From: a bacterium
GTDB lineage: Bacteria > Vulcanimicrobiota > Vulcanimicrobiia > Vulcanimicrobiales > Vulcanimicrobiaceae
Assembly (NCBI GenBank): GCA_021845615.1
Contig: JAJZVP010000002.1
Span: 1-46,127, forward strand
DNA: 46,127 nucleotides
Reading direction: 5' to 3'
Shown: one piece after another, positions 1 to 9,398 of the stretch
How positions within the stretch are numbered: the first letter of the stretch is position 1
Layout of the letters: each line of letters starts with the position of its first letter
Made by a program: the position numbers and the translations under genes
Notes under the pieces: model-generated
Seen by the model: the letters and a program-made list of their open reading frames with translations, nothing else
Database searches by the model: none
Told to the model about the DNA's origin: nothing

Positions 1-1040
1 CGCGCGATGACGCCGATCGCGGTGCAGGGCGCGTCGAGCAAGACGCGATCGAAGAGCATCTCCGCGGGAACGAGCGTCGGATCGGCGGCATCGCCGATGA
101 CGACCGCGGGGAGCGGGAGCTCCGCAAACCGTGCGAATTTTTCGAACCGTTGTTGCAAGACGGCGATTTTGCGCGCGTCGCGATCGACGCAGGTGAGCGA
201 TCCGCCCGCCCCAATCCGCACACCGATCTGCAGCGCTTTATTGCCGCGACCGCTGCAACAGTCGAGAATCCGCTCCCCCTTCCGTGGGTCGAGCAGGTCG
301 ACGATCGCCGCCGAGCTCTCCGACTGCATCCAGAACGGGAGCGCCTCGCTTTCGACGAGATCGAGCGCCGCCGATTCGCTCGCCCGCACGACCACCGCGT
401 CGCGCGCCAACGACGAGCGGCTCGCATCCATGCCACGCGATGCCATCATCGCGAGCACTTCATCGGCGTTCCCCAGCCCTACCAGCGCGTGGGCGGCGGG
501 ATCGTTCGCTTCGCGACAGATTCGTTCGACCAGCTCGTCGCCGAAGCGCGCGTGCCAACGGCGAACCATCCAGGTCGGCAGCGAATAGAGCGCGCCGTAG
601 TAATCGTCGACGTCGGCGTAGTTTTCGCGCTGGGGAGCCGGAGTGGGCTCGCGCAAATAGCTCCGCAGAACGGCGTTGGCGAGCGAACCGAGCCCCTGGT
701 GGCCGTAGCGCTTCGCGAGGTTCACCCATTCGAAGAGCGTCGCGTGGACGTCGGGTTGCGTGTAGCGCAATTCGTAGACGGCGAGGCGAAGCAACTCTTG
801 CATCGTCGTGGGAAGCGTCTTCGCCCGCTCCTTGAGAAACGGTCGCAAGGCGTCGTCGAGGGCGCGGCGCATCTTGATCGCCCCATACGAAAGCTCGGTC
901 GCAAAACGCCGGTCGCGCGCGTCGAGCTTACCGCGCTGCGCGCGGTAGCCGAGCGAGGCCTGCGCGGGGCGCGCCTCGACGCCGGGTTCCCCGGGGAATA
1001 CGTCGCGCAGCACGAGCAACGCAACCTCGCGAGCGCTCAT
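1..1040 (-). CDS. rsmB: 16S rRNA (cytosine-C5) methyltransferase RsmB/Sun, C-terminus cut by window edge
   Basis: Reverse-strand translation from ATG at 1040 gives MSAREVALLVLRDVFPGE..., a NusB-like N-domain (LDARDRRFATELSYGAIKMRRALD..., LRLAVYELRYTQPDVHATLFEWVNLAKRYGHQGLGSLANAVLR), then a SAM-MTase part with DAPCTAIGVI near the window start. The ORF is absent from the track because it runs off the window. Confidence 0.9.
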   Translation of the reverse strand, partial: MSAREVALLVLRDVFPGEPGVEARPAQASLGYRAQRGKLDARDRRFATELSYGAIKMRRALDDALRPFLKERAKTLPTTMQELLRLAVYELRYTQPDVHATLFEWVNLAKRYGHQGLGSLANAVLRSYLREPTPAPQRENYADVDDYYGALYSLPTWMVRRWHARFGDELVERICREANDPAAHALVGLGNADEVLAMMASRGMDASRSSLARDAVVVRASESAALDLVESEALPFWMQSESSAAIVDLLDPRKGERILDCCSGRGNKALQIGVRIGAGGSLTCVDRDARKIAVLQQRFEKFARFAELPLPAVVIGDAADPTLVPAEMLFDRVLLDAPCTAIGVIA

Positions 1041-1873
1041 CCGCGCACCGCCGAACGCATCTGTCGGTAGCGCTCCCACGACATCGCGCCCTTATTCGGA
1101 GCGATGACTTCGTCGATCGTAAAGCGGCCATCGTCGTCGTGCGCGCGCACGATTTTCAACCATTCTCCATCGACGAAGGCGCGAGCGAGCGGCGCGGGCG
1201 CGAACGCGCGCACCGCTGCGAGCAGTCGTGGAGCGGGCCAACCGAGATCGACGATGAGATCCTCCTTCGTTAACGGTCGCGTGGTGCTCGCTTCGCCGAC
1301 CTGCGGCCGGCTCGCGAGCGTTCCGCCCCCCGCACGCTCAATGGCCTCGCCGAGCATGCGCGCGCCGAGGACGGCGAGCCGGTCGTGCAACTCGCCGTAA
1401 CTCTCCTGCGCGCCTATTGCGACTCGTTCCTGCGCGACGAGGGGGCCGGTATCCATTCCCGCGTCCATCAGCATGATCGAGAGCCCGGTCTCGCGAGCGC
1501 CATCGCGCAGCGCCGACTGGATCGGCGTCGCGCCACGGTAGAGCGGCAGCAGCGACGGGTGAACGTTGAGCGCGCCAAGGCGCGGCCATGCCAGAATCTC
1601 GCCGGGCAAGATGCGCCCGAAGCTCGCCAACGCGATGAGATCGATCGGCTCGTCGCGATGCTCGGCGAGAAACGCGCGCATCGAGGTCGGTTCGAAGACG
1701 GGGACTCCGATCTCCACCGCCGCTTGCTTTACCGGGGTCGGCGTGAGCCGATGGCCACGCCCGGAGGGGCGATCGGGTTGCGTGACCACGCCGCGCAGAT
1801 GCGTCCGCCGCGCCGTTTCATGGAGTGACGGCACGGCGAATTCGCTGCTTCCAAAAAAATAGGCAGTGAGCAT
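1037..1873 (-). CDS. fmt: methionyl-tRNA formyltransferase
   Basis: ORF MLTAYFFGSSEFAVPSLHETARRTHLRGVVTQPDRPSGRGHRLTPTPVK..., with LNVHPSLLPLYRGATPIQSAL motif; 4-bp overlap with rsmB. Confidence 0.95.
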   Translation of the reverse strand: MLTAYFFGSSEFAVPSLHETARRTHLRGVVTQPDRPSGRGHRLTPTPVKQAAVEIGVPVFEPTSMRAFLAEHRDEPIDLIALASFGRILPGEILAWPRLGALNVHPSLLPLYRGATPIQSALRDGARETGLSIMLMDAGMDTGPLVAQERVAIGAQESYGELHDRLAVLGARMLGEAIERAGGGTLASRPQVGEASTTRPLTKEDLIVDLGWPAPRLLAAVRAFAPAPLARAFVDGEWLKIVRAHDDDGRFTIDEVIAPNKGAMSWERYRQMRSAVRG

Positions 1874-1879
1874 CGGCGC

Positions 1880-2407
1880 TTACGGCAACGACGCTGCGCG
1901 TTCGGCCGCCTCGAGCTCCTCGTCGCTCTGCGCGGGGCGCAGATCTTTGACCTTATCGATGTAGAGCACACCGTTGAGATGGTCGATCTCGTGCTGGAGA
2001 CAGATGGCGAAAAGCCCGTCTCCCTCGAGAACGATCCGCTTGCCGTGCCGGTCGAGCCCGCTCACGCGAACTTTTTCATAGCGCGTGACCTCGCCGACGT
2101 AACCGGGGACCGAGAGACAGCCCTCGGTCCACTCGATCTCACCCTCGGTGCTATCGAACTTTGGGTTCACGACGGTGAAGGGGCCATGTTCGGGCTTCCC
2201 GTCCTGTAAATCGACGGTAAAGATACGTTTCGAAATATTGACCTGCGGCGCCGCGAGGCCGATCCCCGGCGCGTCGTACATCGTTTCAAACATATCGTCG
2301 ATCAACTGCTGGATCAGAGGATCCTGCAATTCCTTAGGATCGACCCGCTTCGCCACCTTGCGGAGCGTTGGGTGACCGTCGGTTACGATTTCGCGGAGGT
2401 AGGGCAT
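1880..2407 (-). CDS. def: peptide deformylase
   Basis: MPYLREIVTDGHPTLRKVAKRV... with the three PDF motifs GIGLAAPQ, EGCLSVP and QHEIDHLNG. Start re-set to ATG 2407; the longer ORF from 2494 has a non-coding-like extension. Confidence 0.95.
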   Translation of the reverse strand: MPYLREIVTDGHPTLRKVAKRVDPKELQDPLIQQLIDDMFETMYDAPGIGLAAPQVNISKRIFTVDLQDGKPEHGPFTVVNPKFDSTEGEIEWTEGCLSVPGYVGEVTRYEKVRVSGLDRHGKRIVLEGDGLFAICLQHEIDHLNGVLYIDKVKDLRPAQSDEELEAAERAASLP

Positions 2408-2447
2408 AGACGGGTATTCTACCTCCGCGCGCTGTGCTCTCCCTCGT

Positions 2448-2918
2448 TTAGGTCGAGAAGTTCGAGATCGCGCTCGCCCCGGTCCCGACGGCATAGCAGT
2501 TGGCGTCGTTGAGATTGTTGATATAGACCGAGTACCCCGAGCCCGTCGCCAGCGTACTGCTCAGCGTCGTCGCGTAGTACTGCGGATTGGCGATGGTCGG
2601 GCTCGCCGAACCGGCGGGGAGCGCGCTCGCCGTCGTCGCCGAAAATTGCCCGGTAAACTGGGTGCCGTAGGCGGGCGGGCCGACGATTACGGTATCCCAC
2701 GCATTATTGTTATCGCTCGGGAACGCGCCGCTCGTCGCAACGTAGATCGCCGAGAGCGTCGACGGCACGGCGGTCGCACCGGGCTGCGGATAGAGCACCT
2801 GCACGGTCACCGGGGCGACGCACGGCGTCGTCGGCGTCGGCGTCGAGGAGCCTCCGCCGCCGTTACAGGCCGCCAGCAGAAGCGCGAGGGTCGGGGCGAG
2901 TAAAAGCAGTCTTCTCAT
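2448..2918 (-). CDS. putative lipoprotein, unknown function
   Basis: MRRLLLLAPTLALLLAACNGGGGSSTPTPTTP...: signal peptide with lipobox LLAAC followed by a Gly/Ser/Thr/Pro linker. Confidence 0.7.
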   Translation of the reverse strand: MRRLLLLAPTLALLLAACNGGGGSSTPTPTTPCVAPVTVQVLYPQPGATAVPSTLSAIYVATSGAFPSDNNNAWDTVIVGPPAYGTQFTGQFSATTASALPAGSASPTIANPQYYATTLSSTLATGSGYSVYINNLNDANCYAVGTGASAISNFST

Positions 2919-3038
2919 CGCCGCGATTGTAGCAGATCGCGCCTGAGGGCATCCTGAAGGAACGATGAACGTTCGGCGAAACCAGCGCCCCGAACATACC
3001 GAGCGCTACGCCGCCCGATCTCGGTTTGGAGAACAACT

Positions 3039-3674
3039 TTGCAGAATCGCTTCCAGCTCCTTGCTGCCGCAACGATCGTCGGCGCGACGCTCCTCTTCTG
3101 CTGTGGTGCCGCATCGCCGAAGCCCCGCCAGGGGACCGTCATGCGCTTCACCCCAGGCCCCGGCATCTGGGGCGCACTCGGCGTGGATGCGCACGGGAAC
3201 CCGGCGAGTCCCTTTCGCACCGTGTGGTCGCATATCGTGAAACTCGGCGGCCCGGTTATCCACGGCATCCCCGAGAACAGCCTCAATGCCCGCGTCGCCG
3301 TCCTTTCCTGCGATGCCTCATTCGAGGGGAGCACGACCTCACCGCAGGAATTCGAAACCATGCGCTTCACGGTCATGAACGAGACCCCATATTTTCTACG
3401 CTACACGCGTATCGTGGTGGAAGTCGATCGGGGGCCATCCTACGAAGATCCTATTTTGTTCGATCTGAAACCCTACGAACTTCGCTCGTTTGTTCTAACA
3501 CAAGGTGGTGCGGCTGCCGACGGCAACCTTCCCGAATATCACCATTATCCCAAATGGATGCTCTGCGGCGCGGGGCCCGCGCAGCGAGCGAACGGAAAGA
3601 TGCTCGATTTCGAACCCGGCTTTTTCAATCCGAAGGGCGAGCAGACGAACCTGGTACTCCCCGGAAAGCCGTAG
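3039..3674 (+). CDS. secreted hypothetical protein
   Basis: TTG-start ORF MQNRFQLLAAATIVGATLLFCCGAASPKPRQ... with N-terminal signal-like hydrophobic stretch; 211 aa. Confidence 0.55.
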   Translation: MQNRFQLLAAATIVGATLLFCCGAASPKPRQGTVMRFTPGPGIWGALGVDAHGNPASPFRTVWSHIVKLGGPVIHGIPENSLNARVAVLSCDASFEGSTTSPQEFETMRFTVMNETPYFLRYTRIVVEVDRGPSYEDPILFDLKPYELRSFVLTQGGAAADGNLPEYHHYPKWMLCGAGPAQRANGKMLDFEPGFFNPKGEQTNLVLPGKP

Positions 3675-3681
3675 CAACCAC

Positions 3682-3708
3682 CGAGCCCTGGAGCGCGCAT
3701 CGGGCTCG
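3682..3708. terminator. possible hairpin between convergent genes
   Basis: CGAGCCC (3682-3688) and CGGGCTCG around 3701-3708 are inverted repeats lying between the convergent stops at 3674 and 3709; no clear U-tract. Confidence 0.35.
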
Positions 3709-5130
3709 CTACAGAATATACCCGGAAAGATCGGCGCTCTCCACGATGTCGGCGAGCCGCTCGCGTACGTACGGTGCATCGACGACGACCTCGCGATCGA
3801 CGTTGGGGGCGGCGAATGCGATATCCTCGAGGACTCGCTCGAGAACGGTGTGCAAGCGACGCGCCCCGATGTTCTCGCTGCGTTCGTTCACCTCCATGGC
3901 GAAGTGCGCGATGCTCTCGATCCCGTCGTTGGTAAACTGCAGGTCGACGCCGTCGGCGGCGAGCAGCGCTTTGTATTGCGCGACGAGCGCGCTGCGCGGC
4001 TGCGTCAGGATCGTCACGAAATCCTCGGCGGTCAGCGAATCGAGCTCGACGCGAATCGGAAAGCGCCCCTGCAATTCGGGGATCAGATCCGAGGGTTTGC
4101 TCATGTGGAACGCGCCGGCGGCGATGAACAGAATATGATCGGTCGCGATCGACCCATGTTTGGTGTTGACGGTGCTACCTTCGACGATGGGGAGGATATC
4201 GCGTTGCACGCCTTCGCGCGAAACGTCGGGACCGCCCCGCGCGCCTTCGCGCCCGGCGATCTTATCGATCTCGTCGATAAAGATGATCCCGTCCTCCGCC
4301 GCGCGACGGATCGCTTCGCGTTTGACGGCATCTCCGTCGATCAGCTTTTCGGCCTCTTCGTCTTCGAAGATGCGTAGCGCGTCGGCGAGCGTTACGCGCT
4401 TGCTCTTCTTCCGCTTCGGCAAGAGACCGCCGAGCATCTCGCCCATATCCCCGCCTCCTTGATCCATGTTTCCACCGATCACGCCGATCGGTAGCGAGGC
4501 CTGCTCCTCGACTTCGACTTCGACGAGCCGCACGTCGTAAAATCCGCGCGCGATTTCGTCGCGCGTCTGTTCGCGAATGCGCTGCGCCTCGGGAGCGGGG
4601 ACGCTCGGCTGCGGCGGAGGAGCGCTCGCCTGCGTCGATGCGTTGCCGCCGAAGATCGAACCGAGCGTCGCCGCAAACGGATTGCTCGGCTGCTGCGGTT
4701 GCGCGGCGCGCGTCTCGGGATGGAGGAGGTCGATCGCGCGTTCGATCGCTTGTTTGCGGGCGAGTTCGCGCACGTCCTCGCGGCGTTCTTGCGTGACCAT
4801 GCGTATCGATTGCTCGACGAGATCGCGAACCATCGATTCGACGTCGCGCCCGACGTAGCCGACCTCGGTATACTTCGTCGCCTCGACTTTCACGAACGGC
4901 GCGCCGGCGAGCGCGGCGAGCCTCCGCGCGATCTCCGTCTTTCCGACCCCCGTCGGGCCGATCATGAGGATATTTTTCGGCGTTATTTCGCCACGCAGTT
5001 CTTCGGGAACCAACGCGCGCCGATAGCGATTGCGCAGGGCGATCGCAACCGCGCGCTTCGCATTGCTCTGGCCGACGACGTAATGGTCGAGCGCTTCGAC
5101 GATCTCGCGCGGCGTCAGCGGTGCGCTCAC
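3709..5130 (-). CDS. hslU: ATP-dependent protease ATPase subunit HslU
   Basis: [38 protein letters not shown]..., Walker [47 protein letters not shown]-terminal LSGYIL. Confidence 0.97.
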   Translation of the reverse strand: MSAPLTPREIVEALDHYVVGQSNAKRAVAIALRNRYRRALVPEELRGEITPKNILMIGPTGVGKTEIARRLAALAGAPFVKVEATKYTEVGYVGRDVESMVRDLVEQSIRMVTQERREDVRELARKQAIERAIDLLHPETRAAQPQQPSNPFAATLGSIFGGNASTQASAPPPQPSVPAPEAQRIREQTRDEIARGFYDVRLVEVEVEEQASLPIGVIGGNMDQGGGDMGEMLGGLLPKRKKSKRVTLADALRIFEDEEAEKLIDGDAVKREAIRRAAEDGIIFIDEIDKIAGREGARGGPDVSREGVQRDILPIVEGSTVNTKHGSIATDHILFIAAGAFHMSKPSDLIPELQGRFPIRVELDSLTAEDFVTILTQPRSALVAQYKALLAADGVDLQFTNDGIESIAHFAMEVNERSENIGARRLHTVLERVLEDIAFAAPNVDREVVVDAPYVRERLADIVESADLSGYIL

Positions 5131-5657
5131 GGGAGCACCTCGACGGTGACGTCGGCGTTCGTGTAAATGCAGATCTCGCCGGCGATCCCTAACGCGGCGC
5201 GCGCGATCTGCTCGGCACTGAGCGATGTATTTCGCAGGAGCGCCGCCGCAGCAGCCTGCGCGTAGGGGCCGCCGCTCCCAATCGCCGCGATGCCCTCGTC
5301 GGGTTCGATCACGTCCCCGGTTCCCGAAAGCAGAAAGAGATGCTCGGGCGTTCCGACGACGAGCATCGCCTCGAGGCGCCGGAGCGCGCGGTCCTGTCGC
5401 CAGTCCTTTGCCAACTCGACGCTCGCGCGCGTGAGATCTTTGAACTCGTTGAATTTCTTTTCGAATTTTTCCAGCAAGGTGATACCGTCGGCCGCCGAGC
5501 CTGCAAAACCGGCGAGGACGCGCCCGCCCGCGATCTTGCGCACCTTGCGCGCGGAATGCTTTACGATGGTCTTATCGAGCGTCACCTGGCCGTCGCCGGC
5601 GATCGCGAGATGGCCGTCGCGGAGGACGGCGAGAATGGTCGTCGATCGAATCTTCAT
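5127..5657 (-). CDS. hslV: ATP-dependent protease peptidase subunit HslV
   Basis: [42 protein letters not shown]...; N-terminal catalytic TT, GDGQVTL motif; overlaps hslU by 4 bp. Confidence 0.97.
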   Translation of the reverse strand: MKIRSTTILAVLRDGHLAIAGDGQVTLDKTIVKHSARKVRKIAGGRVLAGFAGSAADGITLLEKFEKKFNEFKDLTRASVELAKDWRQDRALRRLEAMLVVGTPEHLFLLSGTGDVIEPDEGIAAIGSGGPYAQAAAAALLRNTSLSAEQIARAALGIAGEICIYTNADVTVEVLP

Positions 5658-5736
5658 CGCACCTTACTACTGTGCCGGAAGCGATTTCGTTGCACCCCCG
5701 ATCCCCGGGAGCGCCTTTCGAGGAGCCTCCTACGCT

Positions 5737-7086
5737 TTAGGGAGCCTCGACGCGCTCGATAAAGAGGGCGAGAGCGGCGAGCGCGCGCTCTGCGAGCGCG
5801 GCCCGGCGAAGTTTCTTTTCGCGAATCGTTTTCGGCAGCGGGGGCACCATCGACCAGGTGACGTTCGCCGGTTGAAAATCGTGCGAGACGGTGTTCTGCA
5901 GGTGGGCGACGACCGCGCCGAGCGCGCACTCGGGGGGTACCGCGAGCGGGCTACGGCCCAGCAGTTCGCGCGCGGCGTGAATGCCAACCATCGCACCGCA
6001 GGCCGCCGCTTCGACGTACCCCTCGGCGCCGGTGATCTGTCCGGCGAACCAGAGCGGGCGATCGCCGCGGAGGCGCAAGCGCTCGTCGAGCAAGCGCGGC
6101 GAATCGATGAACGTATTGCGATGCATCACGCCGAGCCGCAGCCATTCGGCGTTCGCGAGCCCCGGAAGGCGCCCGAACGCCTCCCGTTGCGCGGGCCAGG
6201 TCAATCGCGTTTGGAAGCCGACGAGATTGAGCGCGCTGCCGTCGCGATTCTCTTTGCGTAGTTGTACGACGGCGTGCGGCGTCACACCGGTCACGGGGTG
6301 ACGGAGCCCGACCGGCTTTAGCGGGCCGAAACGCAGAACGTCATCGCCGCGGTCGGCCATCTCTTCGACCGGGAGACAGCCTTCGAAGAAGCGGGTATCG
6401 CTCTCGAAGGCTTTCGCTTCGTGGCGCGGCAGCGTCCGCAGATCGTGGAGGAGTTGCGCGTACTCGTCGCGATCGAGCGGAATGTTGATATAGTCGTCGC
6501 CGTCGCCTTTTTCGTACCGCGATTTTCGATACATCACCGTTTCGTCGATGGAATCGGCGGCGACGATAGGGGAGGCGGCATCGAAATAATGCAGCCGACG
6601 CGGCGCATCGCCCTCGACGCGCACCTGCGAAACGATGCGATCGATCGCCTCGAGCATCGCATCGCCGGGGAGCGGCCCGCAGGCGACGACCGTCGGGCGC
6701 GGATCCTCGAGATCGAGCACTTCCTCGCGATGCAACGCGATACGCGGGTTCTCCGCGATGCGACCCTCCACGAGGGCGGCAAAACGTTCGCGATCGACCG
6801 CGAGCGCGCCGCCGGCGGGGACCGCCGACTCCCGCGCCGCCGTCACGATGAGCGAGCCGAGTCGCGCGAGCTCTTCTTTTAGAAGACCGACGGCATTCTC
6901 CAGCGCCGCTCCGCGCATCGAGTTGCTGCAGACCAGCTCTGCAAGACGATCGGAGACGTGCGCCGGGCCGCGCCGATGCGGCCGCATTTCGTAGAGATCG
7001 ACATCGATGCCGAGACGTGCGGCCTGCCAGGCCGCTTCGCAGCCCGCAAGCCCGCCACCGATAACGCGCAAACGCTCCGCAGGCAT
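5737..7086 (-). CDS. trmFO: methylenetetrahydrofolate--tRNA-(uracil-5-)-methyltransferase TrmFO
   Basis: MPAERLRVIGGGLAGCEAAWQAARLGIDVDLYEMRPHRRGPAHVSDRLAELVCSNSMRG... ; FAGQITGAEGYVEAAACGAMVGIHAAREL. Start re-set to ATG 7086. Confidence 0.95.
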   Translation of the reverse strand: MPAERLRVIGGGLAGCEAAWQAARLGIDVDLYEMRPHRRGPAHVSDRLAELVCSNSMRGAALENAVGLLKEELARLGSLIVTAARESAVPAGGALAVDRERFAALVEGRIAENPRIALHREEVLDLEDPRPTVVACGPLPGDAMLEAIDRIVSQVRVEGDAPRRLHYFDAASPIVAADSIDETVMYRKSRYEKGDGDDYINIPLDRDEYAQLLHDLRTLPRHEAKAFESDTRFFEGCLPVEEMADRGDDVLRFGPLKPVGLRHPVTGVTPHAVVQLRKENRDGSALNLVGFQTRLTWPAQREAFGRLPGLANAEWLRLGVMHRNTFIDSPRLLDERLRLRGDRPLWFAGQITGAEGYVEAAACGAMVGIHAARELLGRSPLAVPPECALGAVVAHLQNTVSHDFQPANVTWSMVPPLPKTIREKKLRRAALAERALAALALFIERVEAP

Positions 7087-9215
7087 CAGGCCTGCACGAG
7101 TTCGCGTTCTTCGCCGGAGTTCGACCCAGGAAGCGGCAGTGCCGAGACGTCGTGTTCGGCATCCGCCGAGCACTGCAATCGCGCTCCGCCGCGTTTGGCC
7201 TTCACGACGACGTGCGCGCCGCAGACCGGGCACGGCTCCGGAATGACGCGGTCCCACGAAACGAAATCGCAGGCCGGGTAATTCGCGCAACCGTAGAACG
7301 TCCGCCCGCGCTTGCTGCGCCGCTCGAGGATATCGCCGCCATCCTTCGGACAGAGCGCGCCGGTCTTTTTCAAGATCGGTTTGGTGGTCTTACACTCCGG
7401 GTAGCCCGAGCACGAGATGAATCTCCCGAAGCGCCCGGTCTTGATGACCATCGGTTTGCCGCAGTTCGGGCAGATCTCGTCGGTCGGCTCGTCGCGCACT
7501 TCGAGGCGCGGCAACTTCTTCTCCGCCTCCTCGAGTTGCAGCGCGAACGGATCGTAGAAGCGCCGCAGCACCGCGACCCAATCGGCCTCGCCGTCGGCGA
7601 CCTTATCGAGGTCGCCCTCCATCTGCGCGGTAAAGCGCAGGTCGACGATATCGGGGAAGTGCTCGGCGAGCAGATCGTTCACCGCGATACCGATCTCGGT
7701 CGGTTTGAATCGCCGTTCCGCCTGTTCGACGTAGCCGCGCGCTTGTATCGTTTCGACGATGCTGCCGTAGGTCGACGGACGCCCGATGCCGTTCTCTTCC
7801 AACGCCTTCACCAACGTCGCTTCGGTGTAGCGCGGCGGGGGTTCGGTAAAGTGCTGCTTCGGATCGAGGCCGGCGACGGCGAGCTCCTCGCCCTCGGCGA
7901 GCGGCGGCAAACGCTTCTCGTCTTTCTCCTCGAGCGCGCTCTCGTCGCGCCCTTCTTCATAGACGCGCGTGAAACCGGCGAAGGTCACGACGGTGCCGGT
8001 CGCCCGGAAACCGTACGCGCCGGCGGCGATCTCGGCGGTGCTCTGGTCGAAACGCGCGGCGGTCATCTGCGAGGCGACGAAGCGCTCCCAGATCAGCGCG
8101 TAGAGCCGGAGTTCGTCGCGTTTGAGAACGCCGCTGAGGCTCTGCGGCGTCCGCGTCACATCGGTCGGGCGGATCGCTTCGTGTGCGTCCTGCGCTCCCT
8201 CGCGAACCTTGTGGACGCGCCCGCCGTGAAATTCCTCACCGTACTGCGCGTGAATGAAGCTCCGCGCCGCCTCGCGCGCCTCGTCGGAGATGCGGGTCGA
8301 GTCGGTTCGCATGTAGGTGATGAGGCCGACGGTGCCTTCCTTACCGAGATCGACGCCCTCGTAGAGCCCCTGCGCCAGCTGCATCGTTCGGCGCACGCGC
8401 ATCCGCAATTTGCGCGAGGCTTCCTGTTGCAACGTCGAGGTGGTAAAAGGCGGAGCGGCGTTTCGTTTGACCTCGCGGCGTTTGACCGAGCGCACCTGGA
8501 AGCGTTCGCCCTGAAGGTCGGCGAGGATCGCTTGCGCCTGCGCTTCGTTGGTAATTTCGAGCTTTTCGCCGTTCTTCGTCGCCAGCTCGGCAGCGAAGAT
8601 CTGCGCGACCGGCGCGGTCGCCGCACTGCTCAATCGAGCCGTCAGACTCCAGTATTCCTCGCGGTCGAACGCGGCGATCGCCCGTTCGCGATCGACGATC
8701 AGCTTCACCGCAACCGACTGCACGCGCCCGGCGGAGAGGCCGCCGCGGAGTTTCGCCCAGAGGAGCGGCGAGATTTTATACCCGACGAGCCGGTCGAGGA
8801 TGCGGCGGGCTTGCTGGGCGTTGACCCGGTCCATGTCGATCGCGTGCGGCGACTCGAGAGCCCGTAAAGCCGCCTCTTTCGTGATCTCGTGCAGCTCGAC
8901 GCGCTTCGGGTTTTCGAGTTTCAGGAGCTGCGCCAAATGCCAGGCGATCGCTTCACCTTCGCGGTCGGGGTCGGTCGCGAGATAGACCTCGGAGGCGCCT
9001 TTGACTGCGGCCTTGAGCTCTTTAATGACATCGCCCTTGCCCTTAATCGTCAGATATCGCGGGGCGAAATCGCCCTCCGTATCGACGCCGAGCGTGCTTT
9101 TAGGAAGATCGCGCACGTGGCCGACCGAGGCTTTGACGATGTAGCGCGCCGGAAGAAACTTCTTTATGGTGCGCGCCTTCGTCGGAGATTCGACGATGAT
9201 GACGGGCTTTTTCAC
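7086..9215 (-). CDS. topA: DNA topoisomerase I
   Basis: GTG start; MKKPVIIVESPTKARTIKKFL..., TDPDREGEAIAWHL, LSAGRVQSVA, YMRTDSTRIS, C-terminal zinc ribbons (CPNCGKPMVIKTGRFGRFISCSGYPECK etc.). Confidence 0.98.
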   Translation of the reverse strand: MKKPVIIVESPTKARTIKKFLPARYIVKASVGHVRDLPKSTLGVDTEGDFAPRYLTIKGKGDVIKELKAAVKGASEVYLATDPDREGEAIAWHLAQLLKLENPKRVELHEITKEAALRALESPHAIDMDRVNAQQARRILDRLVGYKISPLLWAKLRGGLSAGRVQSVAVKLIVDRERAIAAFDREEYWSLTARLSSAATAPVAQIFAAELATKNGEKLEITNEAQAQAILADLQGERFQVRSVKRREVKRNAAPPFTTSTLQQEASRKLRMRVRRTMQLAQGLYEGVDLGKEGTVGLITYMRTDSTRISDEAREAARSFIHAQYGEEFHGGRVHKVREGAQDAHEAIRPTDVTRTPQSLSGVLKRDELRLYALIWERFVASQMTAARFDQSTAEIAAGAYGFRATGTVVTFAGFTRVYEEGRDESALEEKDEKRLPPLAEGEELAVAGLDPKQHFTEPPPRYTEATLVKALEENGIGRPSTYGSIVETIQARGYVEQAERRFKPTEIGIAVNDLLAEHFPDIVDLRFTAQMEGDLDKVADGEADWVAVLRRFYDPFALQLEEAEKKLPRLEVRDEPTDEICPNCGKPMVIKTGRFGRFISCSGYPECKTTKPILKKTGALCPKDGGDILERRSKRGRTFYGCANYPACDFVSWDRVIPEPCPVCGAHVVVKAKRGGARLQCSADAEHDVSALPLPGSNSGEERELVQA

Positions 9216-9301
9216 GGGCCTAAGTATACCCCCGGGGTCAAGGAGTCCCCAAAACGTTCCGCGGTTCGCGCGCAGTTCGCGCGCCGCTCGTGCGCGCGTA
9301 T

Positions 9302-9330
9302 TTGCATAAATCGGCGAAATCCTTTAAGAT
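9302..9330 (+). promoter_or_regulatory. sigma70-like promoter for the histone-like gene
   Basis: TTGCAT (9302-9307), 17-bp spacer, TAAGAT (9325-9330), about 70 bp upstream of ATG 9399. Confidence 0.55.
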
Positions 9331-9398
9331 GCGTTCAAAGCGCAAGATAAATTGCGCTATCCACTCTGACAATCGTCCCCCGGGGACGAGGAGGATGC

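Noticed and set aside
7152-8867. 571-aa plus-strand ORF
   Set aside because: Antisense shadow of topA.
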